The position numbers were made by a program, and so were the translations under genes. The notes under the pieces were generated by a model. That model ran no database searches, had not been told where the DNA came from, and saw nothing but the letters and a program-made list of their open reading frames with translations. Shown in pieces: positions 9,214-17,948 of a stretch of 64,000 nt of DNA (its first letter is position 1; every line of letters starts with the position of its first letter). Source of the DNA: RI-153 sp041391225 (lineage in GTDB: Bacteria; Chloroflexota; Anaerolineae; Caldilineales; Caldilineaceae); contig JAWKOL010000026.1 of assembly GCA_041391225.1 (NCBI GenBank), positions 1 to 64,000 of the forward strand, read 5' to 3'.

Positions 9214-10233
9214 GAGTTTTAGCAGCACCTTCGATACATTCCCCGGCGCGTCGATCAGGCGATCAAACCAGGGGCCGCCGTCGGCGAGGGGGGCTTCGAC
9301 GATCCAGGGATCGAGGCGGATCTTGCCCTGGTTGAGCAGATCCACGGCTTGGGCGAAGTTGGCGGGCGAATAGGAGAACGAACCACGCACGACAATCTCA
9401 CGGCGGATGATGTCGGCGGCGGGCATTTCGCTCACTTCCTCGTGCAGCCCGCTGAGGATCATGGTGCCTGTGGGCATGGTGGCCGAGATGCACTGGCGGC
9501 GGGTGACGGCGGTGCCGACGGCGTCGAGGGCCACGGCAACGCCCAGGCCGGTGGCTTCTTGCACGGTCTTCACTACGTCCACGCTGCGCGGATCGAGGGT
9601 GATCGCGCCCAGTTCGCCGCCCATCGCCAACCGTTCGAGGTCGAGATCGGCGATGAAGACACGCTGTGCGCCGGCAAGTTGGAACGTCTGCAAGGCAAGC
9701 AGGCCGATGGGGCCGGCGCCGATGATGAGGCAGTCTTTGCCGTTGACGTTGCCCGCCAGTTCGGCGATGCGCACGCCGCAGGCGGTGGGCTCGGTCAACG
9801 CGCCGGTGCGCAAGGACATCTCTTTGGGCAGCACCGTCACCGTTTTGGCGGGGACGGCCACAAATTCCGCATACGCGCCAGGGCGGTGCGCGCCGATCAG
9901 CCGCCGTGTGGGGCAGAGTTGATCCAATCCGCGGCGCTGAAGCTCGGATTCGCCGGTGCAGTAGAGCGGGTTCACGGTGACGCCCACGCCGATCCCCAAT
10001 GCAGCGTTGACCGACGCAGCCTGGTCGCCCATTTCCACGATTTCGCCGGAGAACTCGTGTCCCATCACCAGGGGCGGCACGCGCAGGGCGTTGTGGCCCA
10101 GGTAGCCGCTGAGTTCGGAGCCGCAGATGCCGGCGTAGGCCACGCGGATCACCACTTCGTCGGGCGCAGCGCTGGGTTTGTCATGTTCGCGGATGTTCAT
10201 CACACGCGGGGCTTCCCAGACAAGCGATTTCAT
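9211..10233 (-). CDS. Zinc-type medium-chain alcohol/polyol dehydrogenase
   Basis: The protein has about 340 aa and belongs to the MDR superfamily. The catalytic-zinc region reads AYAGICGSELSGYLG and VMGHEFSGEIVEMG, and the cofactor fold reads CLIIGAGPIGLLALQTFQLA. The late Asp (FIADLDLERL) suggests NAD preference. Members oxidise sugars, polyols and threonine-like alcohols. The start at 10233 has GGAGGAG about 7 nt upstream; the GTG 15 nt earlier would begin inside that site. The second zinc site (usually four Cys) is only partly recognisable (YCTGESELQ, QLCPT), so the structural zinc may be missing or altered. A role as the first, sugar-oxidising step in the adjacent pathway is an inference. 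Confidence 0.87.
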   Translation of the reverse strand: MKSLVWEAPRVMNIREHDKPSAAPDEVVIRVAYAGICGSELSGYLGHNALRVPPLVMGHEFSGEIVEMGDQAASVNAALGIGVGVTVNPLYCTGESELQRRGLDQLCPTRRLIGAHRPGAYAEFVAVPAKTVTVLPKEMSLRTGALTEPTACGVRIAELAGNVNGKDCLIIGAGPIGLLALQTFQLAGAQRVFIADLDLERLAMGGELGAITLDPRSVDVVKTVQEATGLGVAVALDAVGTAVTRRQCISATMPTGTMILSGLHEEVSEMPAADIIRREIVVRGSFSYSPANFAQAVDLLNQGKIRLDPWIVEAPLADGGPWFDRLIDAPGNVSKVLLKL

Positions 10234-10299
10234 TGCGGTCTCCTCCACAGGGGTTGTTTGGGGATGAAGTATGTCCTCATTGTACGCTGAACACCGATT

Positions 10300-11190
10300 T
10301 CAGGTCCAGCCGGAAGATTTTGCGTGCAGGTTGGATAGAATGAACTTGCACCACTCGAAGAGCGCCTGATCGTCCCGCGCAAAGGACCAGAACGCCGCCA
10401 GCCAGCGCTGCGCGGGGACGAAGAGATGGGCCAGGCCGTGTTCGGCGATCCACTCGGCGGCGACGGCGCGGTCCGCGTCGGTGGCGGTGGGGGTGATCCA
10501 CGGGGTGAGATAGGCCGCCGCTGCCAGTGGATCCAGGCGGCGATCCCCCGAAATGGCGACAACGCCGAAGTCGAGTACCGCGGTGACGGTGTCGTCCTCG
10601 GCTAGCATGTTGCCGGTGAAGGCGTCCAGGTGGACGAGGGTGTAGTGCGCCGGTTCGGGCCATGCCGCCGCCAACGCCTGTGTGTCCACGTGCGCAAAGA
10701 CATCCCGCGCCGTGGCCAGGCTCTTTTCGGCGCGGCGGGCCAAATAGTCGGCGAAGGTGACGGTGTGAATGGCGTGCGTCCCCATCAACTCGCCCGCCCA
10801 AGGCCGGTCCACCGTCAGGTCGCCGATGCGCGCCGCCGCGTCAAGGTGGCCGCGGATCAGGCGTTCACGCGTTGCCCCGCTCACTTCGCCCAGCAATTCG
10901 TTGATCGGACGACCCGGCAGCCGCTGTTCGACGGTGGCGATGCGATCCCCACGCGCCACCGTTTCGAGGACGGTGGGGATGGCGAACGGCACACGGTGGG
11001 CGACGGCGGCGAGTTCCTCAAGCAACGTCACCCGCGCCCCCACGTTGGCTGGATCGGTGCCGTCGTGGTAGACGCGGGCGACGCGGTCGGCGTCCATTGC
11101 GTAGACGACGGCCTCGCCGCCCTGTCCTAGCTTGTGGTCGGGCGAGACGCCCAGAAAGTCGAAAATGGTGCTGTGTTCGGGCATGGTCAT
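10300..11190 (-). CDS. Aminoglycoside-phosphotransferase-family kinase
   Basis: The protein has about 296 aa with the APH/choline-kinase fold. The catalytic loop is LVHLDAFTGNMLAED (Asp and Asn of HxDxxxxN) and the metal motif is VLDFGVVAISGD (DFG-like). A Gly-rich nucleotide loop is seen at LGQGGEAVVYAM. Targets in this family range from antibiotics to sugars, choline and homoserine, so the substrate is open. The ATG at 11190 overlaps the stop of YaeQ in an ATGA junction, which means coupled translation. Given the surroundings it may phosphorylate a sugar or metabolite rather than give resistance. Confidence 0.82.
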   Translation of the reverse strand: MTMPEHSTIFDFLGVSPDHKLGQGGEAVVYAMDADRVARVYHDGTDPANVGARVTLLEELAAVAHRVPFAIPTVLETVARGDRIATVEQRLPGRPINELLGEVSGATRERLIRGHLDAAARIGDLTVDRPWAGELMGTHAIHTVTFADYLARRAEKSLATARDVFAHVDTQALAAAWPEPAHYTLVHLDAFTGNMLAEDDTVTAVLDFGVVAISGDRRLDPLAAAAYLTPWITPTATDADRAVAAEWIAEHGLAHLFVPAQRWLAAFWSFARDDQALFEWCKFILSNLHAKSSGWT

Positions 11191-11730
11191 CTCGTGGGGA
11201 TGTGATGTTCGGCCAGGGATGTGCTGAGCGTCTGATCGCCCACGGTGACGAGGAGTTCGCCCGCGGTGCGCATGACGGTGAGAGCGGTGCGCCGGTCGAT
11301 CCGCGCGGCCAGTTGCTCTACGAAGCGCCGATCCAGCGCGTAGATGACCACGTCTTCGGCGCGGTGGATCTTCTTCCCCGCCAGTTGCGCCAGGAATTGT
11401 TCCACGTCGCGGTGGGTGTAGACCACGGCGCGTTCGGCCATGCGGCTGCCACGGTGAATGCGTTCGGCGTCGGGCAGACCGACTTCGATCCACGCCAGCG
11501 GCTGCCCCGTGAGATCACGCACCCAGATGGCGGGTTCGTCCCCCGCGGCGACGCCCTGGCTGAGCGAAATGCCTTCGGTGTACTCCAGACAGTAGGCCAG
11601 CACACGCACTGTCATAAACTCGGCGGACTCGGACGGCTGGCGCGCCGCGCAGATCCAGCGATTCATAGACGCCGCGATCCACGTCGGAAAGTTCGATGGT
11701 GAGGTTGTAGATGGTTGCGGAAAGGGCCAT
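11187..11730 (-). CDS. yaeQ: YaeQ-family protein, one frameshift
   Basis: The start at 11730 gives MALSATIYNLTIELSDVDRG, the standard YaeQ N-terminus. After a one-base shift near 11645 the frame continues with AARQPSESAEFMTVRVLAY, then DEPAIWVRDLTGQPLAWIEV and ERAVVYTHRD, all typical of YaeQ. The total, about 180 aa, is the normal family length. YaeQ has a PD-(D/E)XK nuclease-like fold, and its role is poorly defined. It is joined to the APH-like kinase by an ATGA overlap. The single shift in an otherwise intact gene suggests a sequencing indel. Confidence 0.85.
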
Positions 11731-11739
11731 GGGCAGAAA

Positions 11740-11812
11740 GAGATTGGGAGATTAAGAGATTGGCGAATGCGCTACCAGTCTAATCCCCCAATCGCCTAAT
11801 CTCCCAATCTCC
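11740..11812. repeat. Intergenic inverted repeat, word GAGATTGG
   Basis: The left arm (11740-11767) reads as repeated AGATTGG/GAGATT words. The right arm (11781-11812) is the reverse complement with TCGCCTAATCTCCCAATCTC. It fills the gap between YaeQ and the next dehydratase. Confidence 0.65.
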
Positions 11813-11819
11813 TCTCCTC

Positions 11820-12992
11820 CTATTTAGGGAACGAAATCATCCCCGTCTTGTGCGCATTGACCCAGTCCCAGTCGATGTCCACGCCCAGGCCGGGGCCGGT
11901 GGGGACGGGGACGCAGCCGTTTTCGTCGATGGCGTCCAGGGCGTCGCTGTAGTTGGTGTAGACGCCGTGTTCCGAGGCGGGCGCTTTGGGGTGGACGAGT
12001 CCCAGTTCGTAGTAGTTGGCATTGCGCACCGACGCCATCACGTGCCGCTGCGCCGGCCCTGGCGCGTGGATCTCGACGTCGAGGCCGAAGCCTTCGGCGG
12101 CGTGGGCTACCTTGATGGCGCCGGTGATGCCCATGTCGTAGGTGGGGTTGACGCGCATGTAGTCGGTGGCTTCGGCGAGGACCATGTCCACTTTCGGCTC
12201 CAGGGTGCGCACATGCTCACCCATGAGGATCGGCGTCTTGATCAACTGGCGCAGCTTGCGGTGGGCGTTGAACGAGAGACCGCCGTCTTTGAACGGATCT
12301 TCGTACCAGAAGAAGTTGGCCTCGTCGCAGGCGCGGCCCACGGCCAGGGCGTCGGCGAAGGTTTCGTACTCGCAGGCGGGATCGAGCATGAGGTGCATCT
12401 CGGGGCCGATCATCTCGCGCACTTTGAGGACGTTGTCGATCTCACGCTGGATGGGTGCGTGTCTCCAGCCGTGGATCTTGAAGGCTTTGTAGCCCATTTG
12501 CTGGCACTGGATGGCGAATTCGCCGAACGCTTCGGGGCTGTCGAGGCCGCCGTTCTCGTCGCCGTGATAGGTGGAGGCGTAGGCAGGCAGCGCCATGCGG
12601 TAGCCGCCGAGCAATTCCCAGATCGGCGCGTTGTAGAGCTTGCCGGCGATGTCCCACAGGGCGATGTCCACAGGCCCCATGCTCATGCGGTCGTACTTGC
12701 GCAGCCCGCGCTTGACGTCGTTGTAGATCAGCTCACGTTGCAGCGGGTTGCGCCCCAACAAATAGTGGACGTACATCTCCATTTGCACATAGTCACCGCG
12801 CGTGCCGCCCACAAATTCACCGGTGATGCCGGCGTCGGTGTGGATCTGCAAGATGCGGCCGGTGCGTTTGAGCGTTGCGCCTTCTTTGTAGACGGTGTTG
12901 AAGCTGTTGTAGTAATCGTCGGGCGAGAGGTTGGGCGACTCAAACGCGAACTCGGTGACGTCGATCTGGGTGATAACGGGTGAGTGGGGCAT
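11820..12992 (-). CDS. Mandelate racemase/enolase-superfamily sugar-acid dehydratase (paralogue 3)
   Basis: The protein has about 390 aa. AAGGAGA lies 5 nt before the ATG at 12992. The motifs are YKAFKIHGW (Lys-x-His at the base position), MLDPACEY (Asp), FFWYEDPFKD (Glu), ILMGEHVRT (Glu) and a late VEIHAPGPAQRH. The N-terminal capping domain includes GITGEFVGGTRGDY. The family removes an alpha proton and eliminates water from sugar acids. KIH instead of KxK is found in several acid-sugar dehydratase branches, but I cannot name the substrate. It is read in the same direction as the MFS gene upstream, which may import its substrate. Confidence 0.85.
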   Translation of the reverse strand: MPHSPVITQIDVTEFAFESPNLSPDDYYNSFNTVYKEGATLKRTGRILQIHTDAGITGEFVGGTRGDYVQMEMYVHYLLGRNPLQRELIYNDVKRGLRKYDRMSMGPVDIALWDIAGKLYNAPIWELLGGYRMALPAYASTYHGDENGGLDSPEAFGEFAIQCQQMGYKAFKIHGWRHAPIQREIDNVLKVREMIGPEMHLMLDPACEYETFADALAVGRACDEANFFWYEDPFKDGGLSFNAHRKLRQLIKTPILMGEHVRTLEPKVDMVLAEATDYMRVNPTYDMGITGAIKVAHAAEGFGLDVEIHAPGPAQRHVMASVRNANYYELGLVHPKAPASEHGVYTNYSDALDAIDENGCVPVPTGPGLGVDIDWDWVNAHKTGMISFPK

Positions 12993-13023
12993 GGTGGTCT
13001 CCTTGGGAATGGTGACGCAAACA

Positions 13024-13122
13024 AGATGAAAGATGAATGAAGAATAGGTAGACACCGTTGACGGGGCGGCATGGGAATTGTCGCCGGTTTGTCAACGCAT
13101 TCATTATTCTTCATTCATTCTG
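13024..13122. repeat. Intergenic inverted repeat, word GATGAATGAAGAAT
   Basis: The left arm (13024-13046) is AGATGAAAGATGAATGAAGA and the right arm (13098-13122) is its inverted form, ending in CTTCATTCATTCTG. The right arm overlaps the last codons of the MFS gene (Gln-Asn-Glu-stop), so part of the repeat is translated. Confidence 0.6.
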
Positions 13123-14358
13123 CAAAACCGGAACAGGCGCAGGTCGTCTCAAGATACTCCACATCACCCCACTCCCCATCAACGTGAGCACCATGCCCAC
13201 GAGGAAGAGGTTCGGGTAGCCCCAGCGGGCTGCGAAGTACCCGCCCAGGATGCTGACGGCGCCGAAGCTAAGGCCCATCGCCATTGAGGACAGGCCATAG
13301 GCCAGCGAGCGCCAGTGCTGTTCCATCGATTCCATCTGGTAGATCTGCATGGCGGGCATCCACAGCGCGGTGACCGCCAAGATCCCGGCGCGGCCGAAGC
13401 CTGCGCCGCTCCAATGCGGCGATAGTCCTAACGGCAGGAGGAGCAGAAGACTGGCGAAGCCGGTGGTCATCATGATCCAGCCGTTGCCCCAGCGTCCCGC
13501 CAACTTCGGCACCAGCAACGGCGCGAAGACGGCCCCGGCCTGCCCGATCCCTGTGATGAGGCCGATCACCGCCGGCGACAGGTGTAAGTCTGTGTCGAGG
13601 TAGGGATTGCAGAACGATTGACAGGTGGCCCAGCCCGCGTTGATCAAAAAGATGTGGAGCGCCAACAAACCCACCGGCCAGGCAGGGAATGGCCCGTACA
13701 CATCTTCCGCCGCCGACGATTCTGTCTGCTCCACCGGTCTCATGCGCAGCAGGAAGACGAAAGCGCCCAGGCAGAGCAACACGCTGATCCACAGGCCGAG
13801 CCGGTAGGGTCCTGGATCCTCGACCGACTGCCCCAACACGGCGGCGAAGATGTCAGGCAGCACGCCGCCGAAGACGGTGCCGAAGAGCGTCCCCACCCCG
13901 CGCAACACGGCGTTGAGCGCGTAGTCGTCGTTTCGGTTGGCGTCGGTGGAGGCCGACATCAGCGACGGCACCAGGTTGATGCCGAAGAAGGCCCAGCCGC
14001 TGGTCGCCACTACCTGCGAAAGGATCGGCCATGCCGTCTGCCAGCCCAGCGGCACGCTCTCGGTGAAAGGCAGGATCACCATCCCCAGCACCGTGAGCAG
14101 GCCGCCCAGGCGCATCGCCCGCAGCAGGCCGATGCGATCACCCACGGCGCCGGCGGGCAGGCTCATGATCATCCACGTCAACGCGCCGGAGGCGTTGAAG
14201 AGGCCCACGTACTCGGGTCCGTGACCCAGGCGCAACACATACAGCACCTTCAACAGCGCCTGAATCCCGAAGAAGCTGATTGCCATCAGCCCCGACACAA
14301 TCAACAGCCGCTTCACATCGGGGCGGAAGCGGGAGAAAGAAGAGAGTGGAAGGTTCAC
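13111..14358 (-). CDS. Major facilitator superfamily transporter
   Basis: The protein has about 415 aa and roughly 12 hydrophobic segments (for example LLIVSGLMAISFFGIQALL, LLALHIFLINAGWATCQSF, GFASLLLLLPLGLSPHW). An MFS-like loop follows helix 2 (LPAGAVGDRIGLLRAMRLGG). It probably imports a sugar or sugar acid for the flanking catabolic genes. The start is uncertain. The frame is open to an ATG at 14427, but those extra residues come from repeat-like DNA (GGACACAGATTTCACGGATT). GTG at 14358, just before NLPLSSFSRFRP, is therefore preferred, although its ribosome site is weak. Confidence 0.85.
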   Translation of the reverse strand: MNLPLSSFSRFRPDVKRLLIVSGLMAISFFGIQALLKVLYVLRLGHGPEYVGLFNASGALTWMIMSLPAGAVGDRIGLLRAMRLGGLLTVLGMVILPFTESVPLGWQTAWPILSQVVATSGWAFFGINLVPSLMSASTDANRNDDYALNAVLRGVGTLFGTVFGGVLPDIFAAVLGQSVEDPGPYRLGLWISVLLCLGAFVFLLRMRPVEQTESSAAEDVYGPFPAWPVGLLALHIFLINAGWATCQSFCNPYLDTDLHLSPAVIGLITGIGQAGAVFAPLLVPKLAGRWGNGWIMMTTGFASLLLLLPLGLSPHWSGAGFGRAGILAVTALWMPAMQIYQMESMEQHWRSLAYGLSSMAMGLSFGAVSILGGYFAARWGYPNLFLVGMVLTLMGSGVMWSILRRPAPVPVLQNE

Positions 14359-14472
14359 GAGCGAAATCTCGATGGTTGAGTTCAGATTGGATTCAGAGAT
14401 TTGGACACAGATTTCACGGATTAACACAGATTCAGAGACTCGATGTACGGCCCTCTGATGATTCTGAGAATC

Positions 14473-14558
14473 TCAGGAATTCACGATTCCTGAGCGGAGT
14501 AGGCATCCTCAGATGCCGGATAGGCCGGAACAAGCCGCATCTGAGGATGCTCTCTCCG
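14473..14558. repeat. Two adjacent hairpins, including a GCATCCTCAGATGC palindromic element
   Basis: TCAGGAAT...ATTCCTGA (14473-14493) forms a small hairpin. It is followed at 14494-14558 by an element with arms GCGGAGTAGGCATCCTCAGA and TCTGAGGATGCTCTCTCCGC. Related copies lie at 22312-22369 and 27957-28006. The rest of the 263-bp gap (14359-14621) holds an AGATTTCACGGATTAACACA stretch and no gene that I can see. Confidence 0.7.
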
Positions 14559-14621
14559 CAATTTCAAAGAGAATGGCGAAGTGTTGATTATGTGTAACCT
14601 GTGACCAGATCTCTTCTTGGT

Positions 14622-15776
14622 CTACATCACGCGCACACACGGCTGATTCTTCATGAAATCATCGTTCAACTCGACGCCAAGCCCCGGCTCCGCGGGGATG
14701 GGCAGGTAGCCGTCGACGACCTGCTTTTCCAGCGGATTGGTGACCACTTCGTAGTGCTCGGCGGGCCGATACGGGAATGTTTCCTGGATGATGAAGTTGG
14801 GGATGCAGGCGTCGACCTGCACCGAGGCCGCGGTCATCACCGGGGTGGCGCAGTTGTGCGGCTGGATGTGGATGTTGTAGGTTTCGGCGTAGGTGGCGAT
14901 CTTCTTGACTTCGGTGATGCCGCCGGCCAGCCCCAGATCCGGCTGAAGGATGGCAAGGGCTTGCTGTTCGATGTACTGACGGAAGCCGTAGCGCGTGTAG
15001 AGGCGTTCCCCTGCGGCCAGGGGAATGTTGACGTTCTCGGCCACCTTGGCCATGACGTCGACGTTGTGCGCGTCTACGGGTTCTTCGTAGAAGAAGGGAT
15101 CGTATTCCTCCAGTCGCTGCCCGGCGCGGATCGCCGACGTCGTCCCCAAATTGCCGTGGACTTCGACGCAGATGATGAAGTCGGGGCCGCCCGCCTCGCG
15201 CACCGCGGCGACGCGCTCGACGGCCAGGTCCTCGCGATCTTTGGTGAGGGCGCTCTTCGAGTACTCGTTGACGCCGTCTGGCCGCTTGCGGAAGGGATCG
15301 AACTTCACCGCCTGCCAGCCGTCGGCCATGATCTTCTGAATCGGTTCAACCCACTCGGGGCCGGCGTTGTAGTCGTGGTACCAGCCGTTGGCGTAGGCGA
15401 GGAGCCGATCATGGCAGCGTCCGCCCAGCAGCTCATAGACAGGCACGCCTAGCGCCTTCCCCTTGATATCCCACAGGGCGTGGTCGATGGCGCTCATGCC
15501 GCCGAAGACGACGGGTCCGCCTCCCTGCCCCCAAAACGTTTTGCGGTACATCGTGTCCCACAATTCCTCGATGCGAAACGGGTCCGCGCCGATGAGGAAC
15601 GATTCGGCCAGATTCTTCACCATCCCCGCGCCCGCGGAGCCGCCTGTGCCGTAGGCCAGCCCCACCTCGCCCACGCCGCTGATCCCCTCGTCGGTGCGAA
15701 TGCGGATCAACACCGGGTGCCAGTTGGGCGTGTCCTCGTAGTGGACTTCGTAGATTTCAACTTCGGTGATCTTCAT
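14622..15776 (-). CDS. D-galactonate dehydratase-like enolase-superfamily enzyme (paralogue 4)
   Basis: The protein has about 384 aa, and GAAGGAG lies 5 nt before the ATG at 15776. The motifs are AVKFDPF at the base position, FIICVEVHGNL as the first metal site, FFYEEPVDAHN (Glu), LAAGERLYTRYGF (Glu) and IQPHNCATPV (His). The E-x-H-G, GER-x-Y-T-R and PHN blocks resemble the DgoD/galactonate group of acid-sugar dehydratases. Members give 2-keto-3-deoxy-sugar acids. The exact substrate (galactonate or another aldonate) cannot be decided. It lies just downstream of a mannonate dehydratase-like gene, which makes the same type of product. Confidence 0.83.
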   Translation of the reverse strand: MKITEVEIYEVHYEDTPNWHPVLIRIRTDEGISGVGEVGLAYGTGGSAGAGMVKNLAESFLIGADPFRIEELWDTMYRKTFWGQGGGPVVFGGMSAIDHALWDIKGKALGVPVYELLGGRCHDRLLAYANGWYHDYNAGPEWVEPIQKIMADGWQAVKFDPFRKRPDGVNEYSKSALTKDREDLAVERVAAVREAGGPDFIICVEVHGNLGTTSAIRAGQRLEEYDPFFYEEPVDAHNVDVMAKVAENVNIPLAAGERLYTRYGFRQYIEQQALAILQPDLGLAGGITEVKKIATYAETYNIHIQPHNCATPVMTAASVQVDACIPNFIIQETFPYRPAEHYEVVTNPLEKQVVDGYLPIPAEPGLGVELNDDFMKNQPCVRVM

Positions 15777-15787
15777 AAATGCTCCTT

Positions 15788-15931
15788 CGACGATTTACGA
15801 TTTTCGATTGACGATTGACGATTGTCGTGTTGAGTGCATTGGTCGTTCTGCTTGGGCGCTGTCTAGGCCAAAGCGATTCCCAATGCTCAATCTTTATCTC
15901 AACGAGACAATCGTAAATCGTCAATCGAAAA
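15788..15931. repeat. Intergenic inverted repeat, word CGATTTTCGATTG (copy 2)
   Basis: The left arm is 15788-15826 and the right arm is 15905-15931, which reads GACAATCGTAAATCGTCAAT. Part of the loop (CCCAATGCTCAATC) resembles the loop of the copy at 9051-9213. This supports a common, dispersed element rather than chance. Confidence 0.7.
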
Positions 15932-16888
15932 TTACCCCACCAACGCGGCCAACAACGCCTTCACATACCCCACCGAATAGCCCCAACCCACGTCCTTGGT
16001 CTTGTTGTCGCCGGGGAGGGTGGGGATGTGGTCGGGGTTGATGTAGCCGTTGAAGCCGACTTTTTGCAGTTCTTTGAGGATCTTGAACATGTTGAGATCG
16101 CCGTCGTCGAGCAGGGTTTCTTCGTAGGCGCCGGCGGTGGCGAGGCTGCCGCGCACATTGCGCATGTGGACCATGAAGATCTTGCCCTTGCGCCCGTAGT
16201 TGTTGATCTCGTCGATCACCAGGGCGCTGCCGCCGGCCTCGGCGCGGGTGCCGATACAGTAGACGTACCCAACGTTGGGGCTGGGGAAGGCGTCGATGAC
16301 GCGGTGAAAGCCGATGCCACCGAAGGGCGTGTCCACGTTGGGTGTGTCCGACGGGTGGACGGCGAGCTTGATGTCGTATTCCTCGGCAATGGGGACGAGC
16401 CGCTCGAAGGCCACACAGAAGCGGCTCCACCAGCGATCCAGTTCGGCGCGGGTGGGTATGTCGGCGGGGGATCGCACCAGCGTCTCGGCGCGGGCCATGT
16501 AGCCGCCGCGGTGGGGCGTCTGGTAGCGTTCCATCATCTGCTTGAAGACGTCACCCTCGAAGCGTTGGCGGGCGATGGGCAGCCGCGCCTTGCCGAAGAC
16601 CTCCAGCGCCTTGGCCGCGTTGTTGAGTTCGTCCTCAGCGCCGGCTTTGTCCTGCATAAAAACTTCGGTGAGATCGGGAATCGTGACGCGGTTGATCTCC
16701 ATGCCCAGCGCACGCAGCCGTCGACGCAGCGCCAGCACGCCCTCCAGATCGGGGTAGCCCTGTTCGGCGACGCCGGGCATTTCCTGATAGCCGCCAAAAT
16801 CAATCGCATCCGCGCCCACCGCCACGCGTTGACGGATCAACGTGTCGGTGAGTTCGGCGTTGTGGCTGAAAACTGAGACTTTGATCAT
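15932..16888 (-). CDS. Mannonate dehydratase-like TIM-barrel protein (UxuA-type)
   Basis: The protein has about 318 aa and a xylose-isomerase-like barrel. The motifs LAVHPSDTPNVDTPFGGIGF, FMVHMRNVRG, DLNMFKILKELQKVGFNGYI and NPDHIP match UxuA-type mannonate dehydratases, which turn D-mannonate into 2-keto-3-deoxygluconate. It is somewhat shorter than the enterobacterial enzyme. Two starts are possible. ATG at 16888 has AGGA 10 nt upstream, whereas the ATG at 16897 lies only 1-2 nt from it, so 16888 is preferred. The start lies within a few bases of the stop of the RraA-like gene, so these two genes are almost certainly one operon. Confidence 0.82.
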   Translation of the reverse strand: MIKVSVFSHNAELTDTLIRQRVAVGADAIDFGGYQEMPGVAEQGYPDLEGVLALRRRLRALGMEINRVTIPDLTEVFMQDKAGAEDELNNAAKALEVFGKARLPIARQRFEGDVFKQMMERYQTPHRGGYMARAETLVRSPADIPTRAELDRWWSRFCVAFERLVPIAEEYDIKLAVHPSDTPNVDTPFGGIGFHRVIDAFPSPNVGYVYCIGTRAEAGGSALVIDEINNYGRKGKIFMVHMRNVRGSLATAGAYEETLLDDGDLNMFKILKELQKVGFNGYINPDHIPTLPGDNKTKDVGWGYSVGYVKALLAALVG

Positions 16889-16890
16889 GG

Positions 16891-17761
16891 TTACCATGTC
16901 CTTTCTTTCAACAACTCCTGAATCGCCTCCGCAGCACCGACAGTTCGTCGATGTGGTCTTCGAGCCAGCGGGAGAAGTCGGCTTCGATGTGATCTTCCCA
17001 GCGGCGGTCGATTTCGCCGGAGGGTGTAGATGCCTTCGCGCGAACGTTGCTTGCCGAAGTCGTCGCGCGGGCGGATCAACTCGGAAGTCTTCACACCTTC
17101 TCGGCCAAATGCTTGGGGACAGATGATGCCGTCCTTTTGCGGCCGAGGACGACGTCGCCGGGCATCACCGTCACCGAGCCGATGCGGGTGGGGCAGTTGA
17201 CGCCGAGCAGCATGATCGTGGGTGAGGCGTAGGTGGGGTGAAAGCCGCGGAAGAAGGAGACGAAGTTGGGCAGTTCTTCACGCCGTCGAGGTCGCGCAGC
17301 GCGGCGTCGCGGACCACGCCGTTGCCCGACTTGGCGAGGATCGACGTGGCCAGGTTGTCGCCCATCCTGCGCCCTGGTCGATCTTGCCGTAGACGTCGGC
17401 CACGTAGACGTCGCCGGGGACGAGCATGTCGATGGGCAGGAGATCTGGTCACCGATGCAGCCGAGGCGAGCGCCCTTTTCTTCCATCACGGCGCATTTCG
17501 GGCGTCGCGGCATGTAGAAGCGCGGTGAGCGCCCGCCCCACCAGCACCCGCCCGGGTGGGTGCAGGTGAAACCGTCGGCGTATTGGTGGTGGTAGCCATC
17601 CCCACGCAGCACGCCCCACGCCTGGGCGTGGTGACGTGCCGCATGCGCTCGATGATGTTGTCGGGCACTCGAGGGCGACCATCAGCGAAGCGTTCGCCTG
17701 TGAAATCCGGCGTGTAGTCGATCAACTCTTCGGGCGTCATGCCGAAGGAGCAATTTTCCAT
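16891..17761 (-). pseudogene. RraA-like aldolase/dimethylmenaquinone methyltransferase-family protein; frame broken
   Basis: ATG at 17761 opens MENCSFGMTPEELIDYTPDF. Successive frames then carry VPDNIIERMRHVTT, YADGFTCTHPG, VLVGRALTALLHA, EEKGARLGCIGDQIS, YVADVYGKID, DNLATSILAKSGNGVV, FVSFFRGFHPTYASPTIMLL and PTRIGSVTVMPGDVVLG, ending with AAEAIQELLKERTW. Together they rebuild a protein of about 285 aa of the RraA-like family, which includes 4-hydroxy-4-methyl-2-oxoglutarate aldolases. At least five one-base shifts are needed. No stop codons interrupt the correct frame between shifts, so indel errors are more likely than decay. An aldolase would complete the neighbouring 2-keto-3-deoxy acid pathway, but that is inference. 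The preceding 1-2 kb of genes are intact, so this gene marks where frame damage begins. Confidence 0.75.
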
Positions 17762-17875
17762 GTGGGGTGTCCTTTGTGTGAAGGTGGGGAAGCGGTCTGA
17801 CCGCCTGTCCAAAGTCGCGAGGACATTGTAGCAGCCAGAGCGGGACAATTGAGCAAAACCGGTTTGGGGAAACGC

Positions 17876-17914
17876 CAACCCGCCGGGTTTTCTGTAACCC
17901 GATGGGTTTCTCAC
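17876..17914. repeat. CCCGCCGGG hairpin, left boundary copy
   Basis: AACCCGCCGGGTTTTCTG is followed by AACCCGATGGGTTTCTCAC. A related sequence lies at 30999-31042 in the same orientation, on the other side of the defence operon. Confidence 0.45.
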
Positions 17915-17948
17915 CGCAGACCAGCGAGAGGACGTTGCCGCCGACAGA

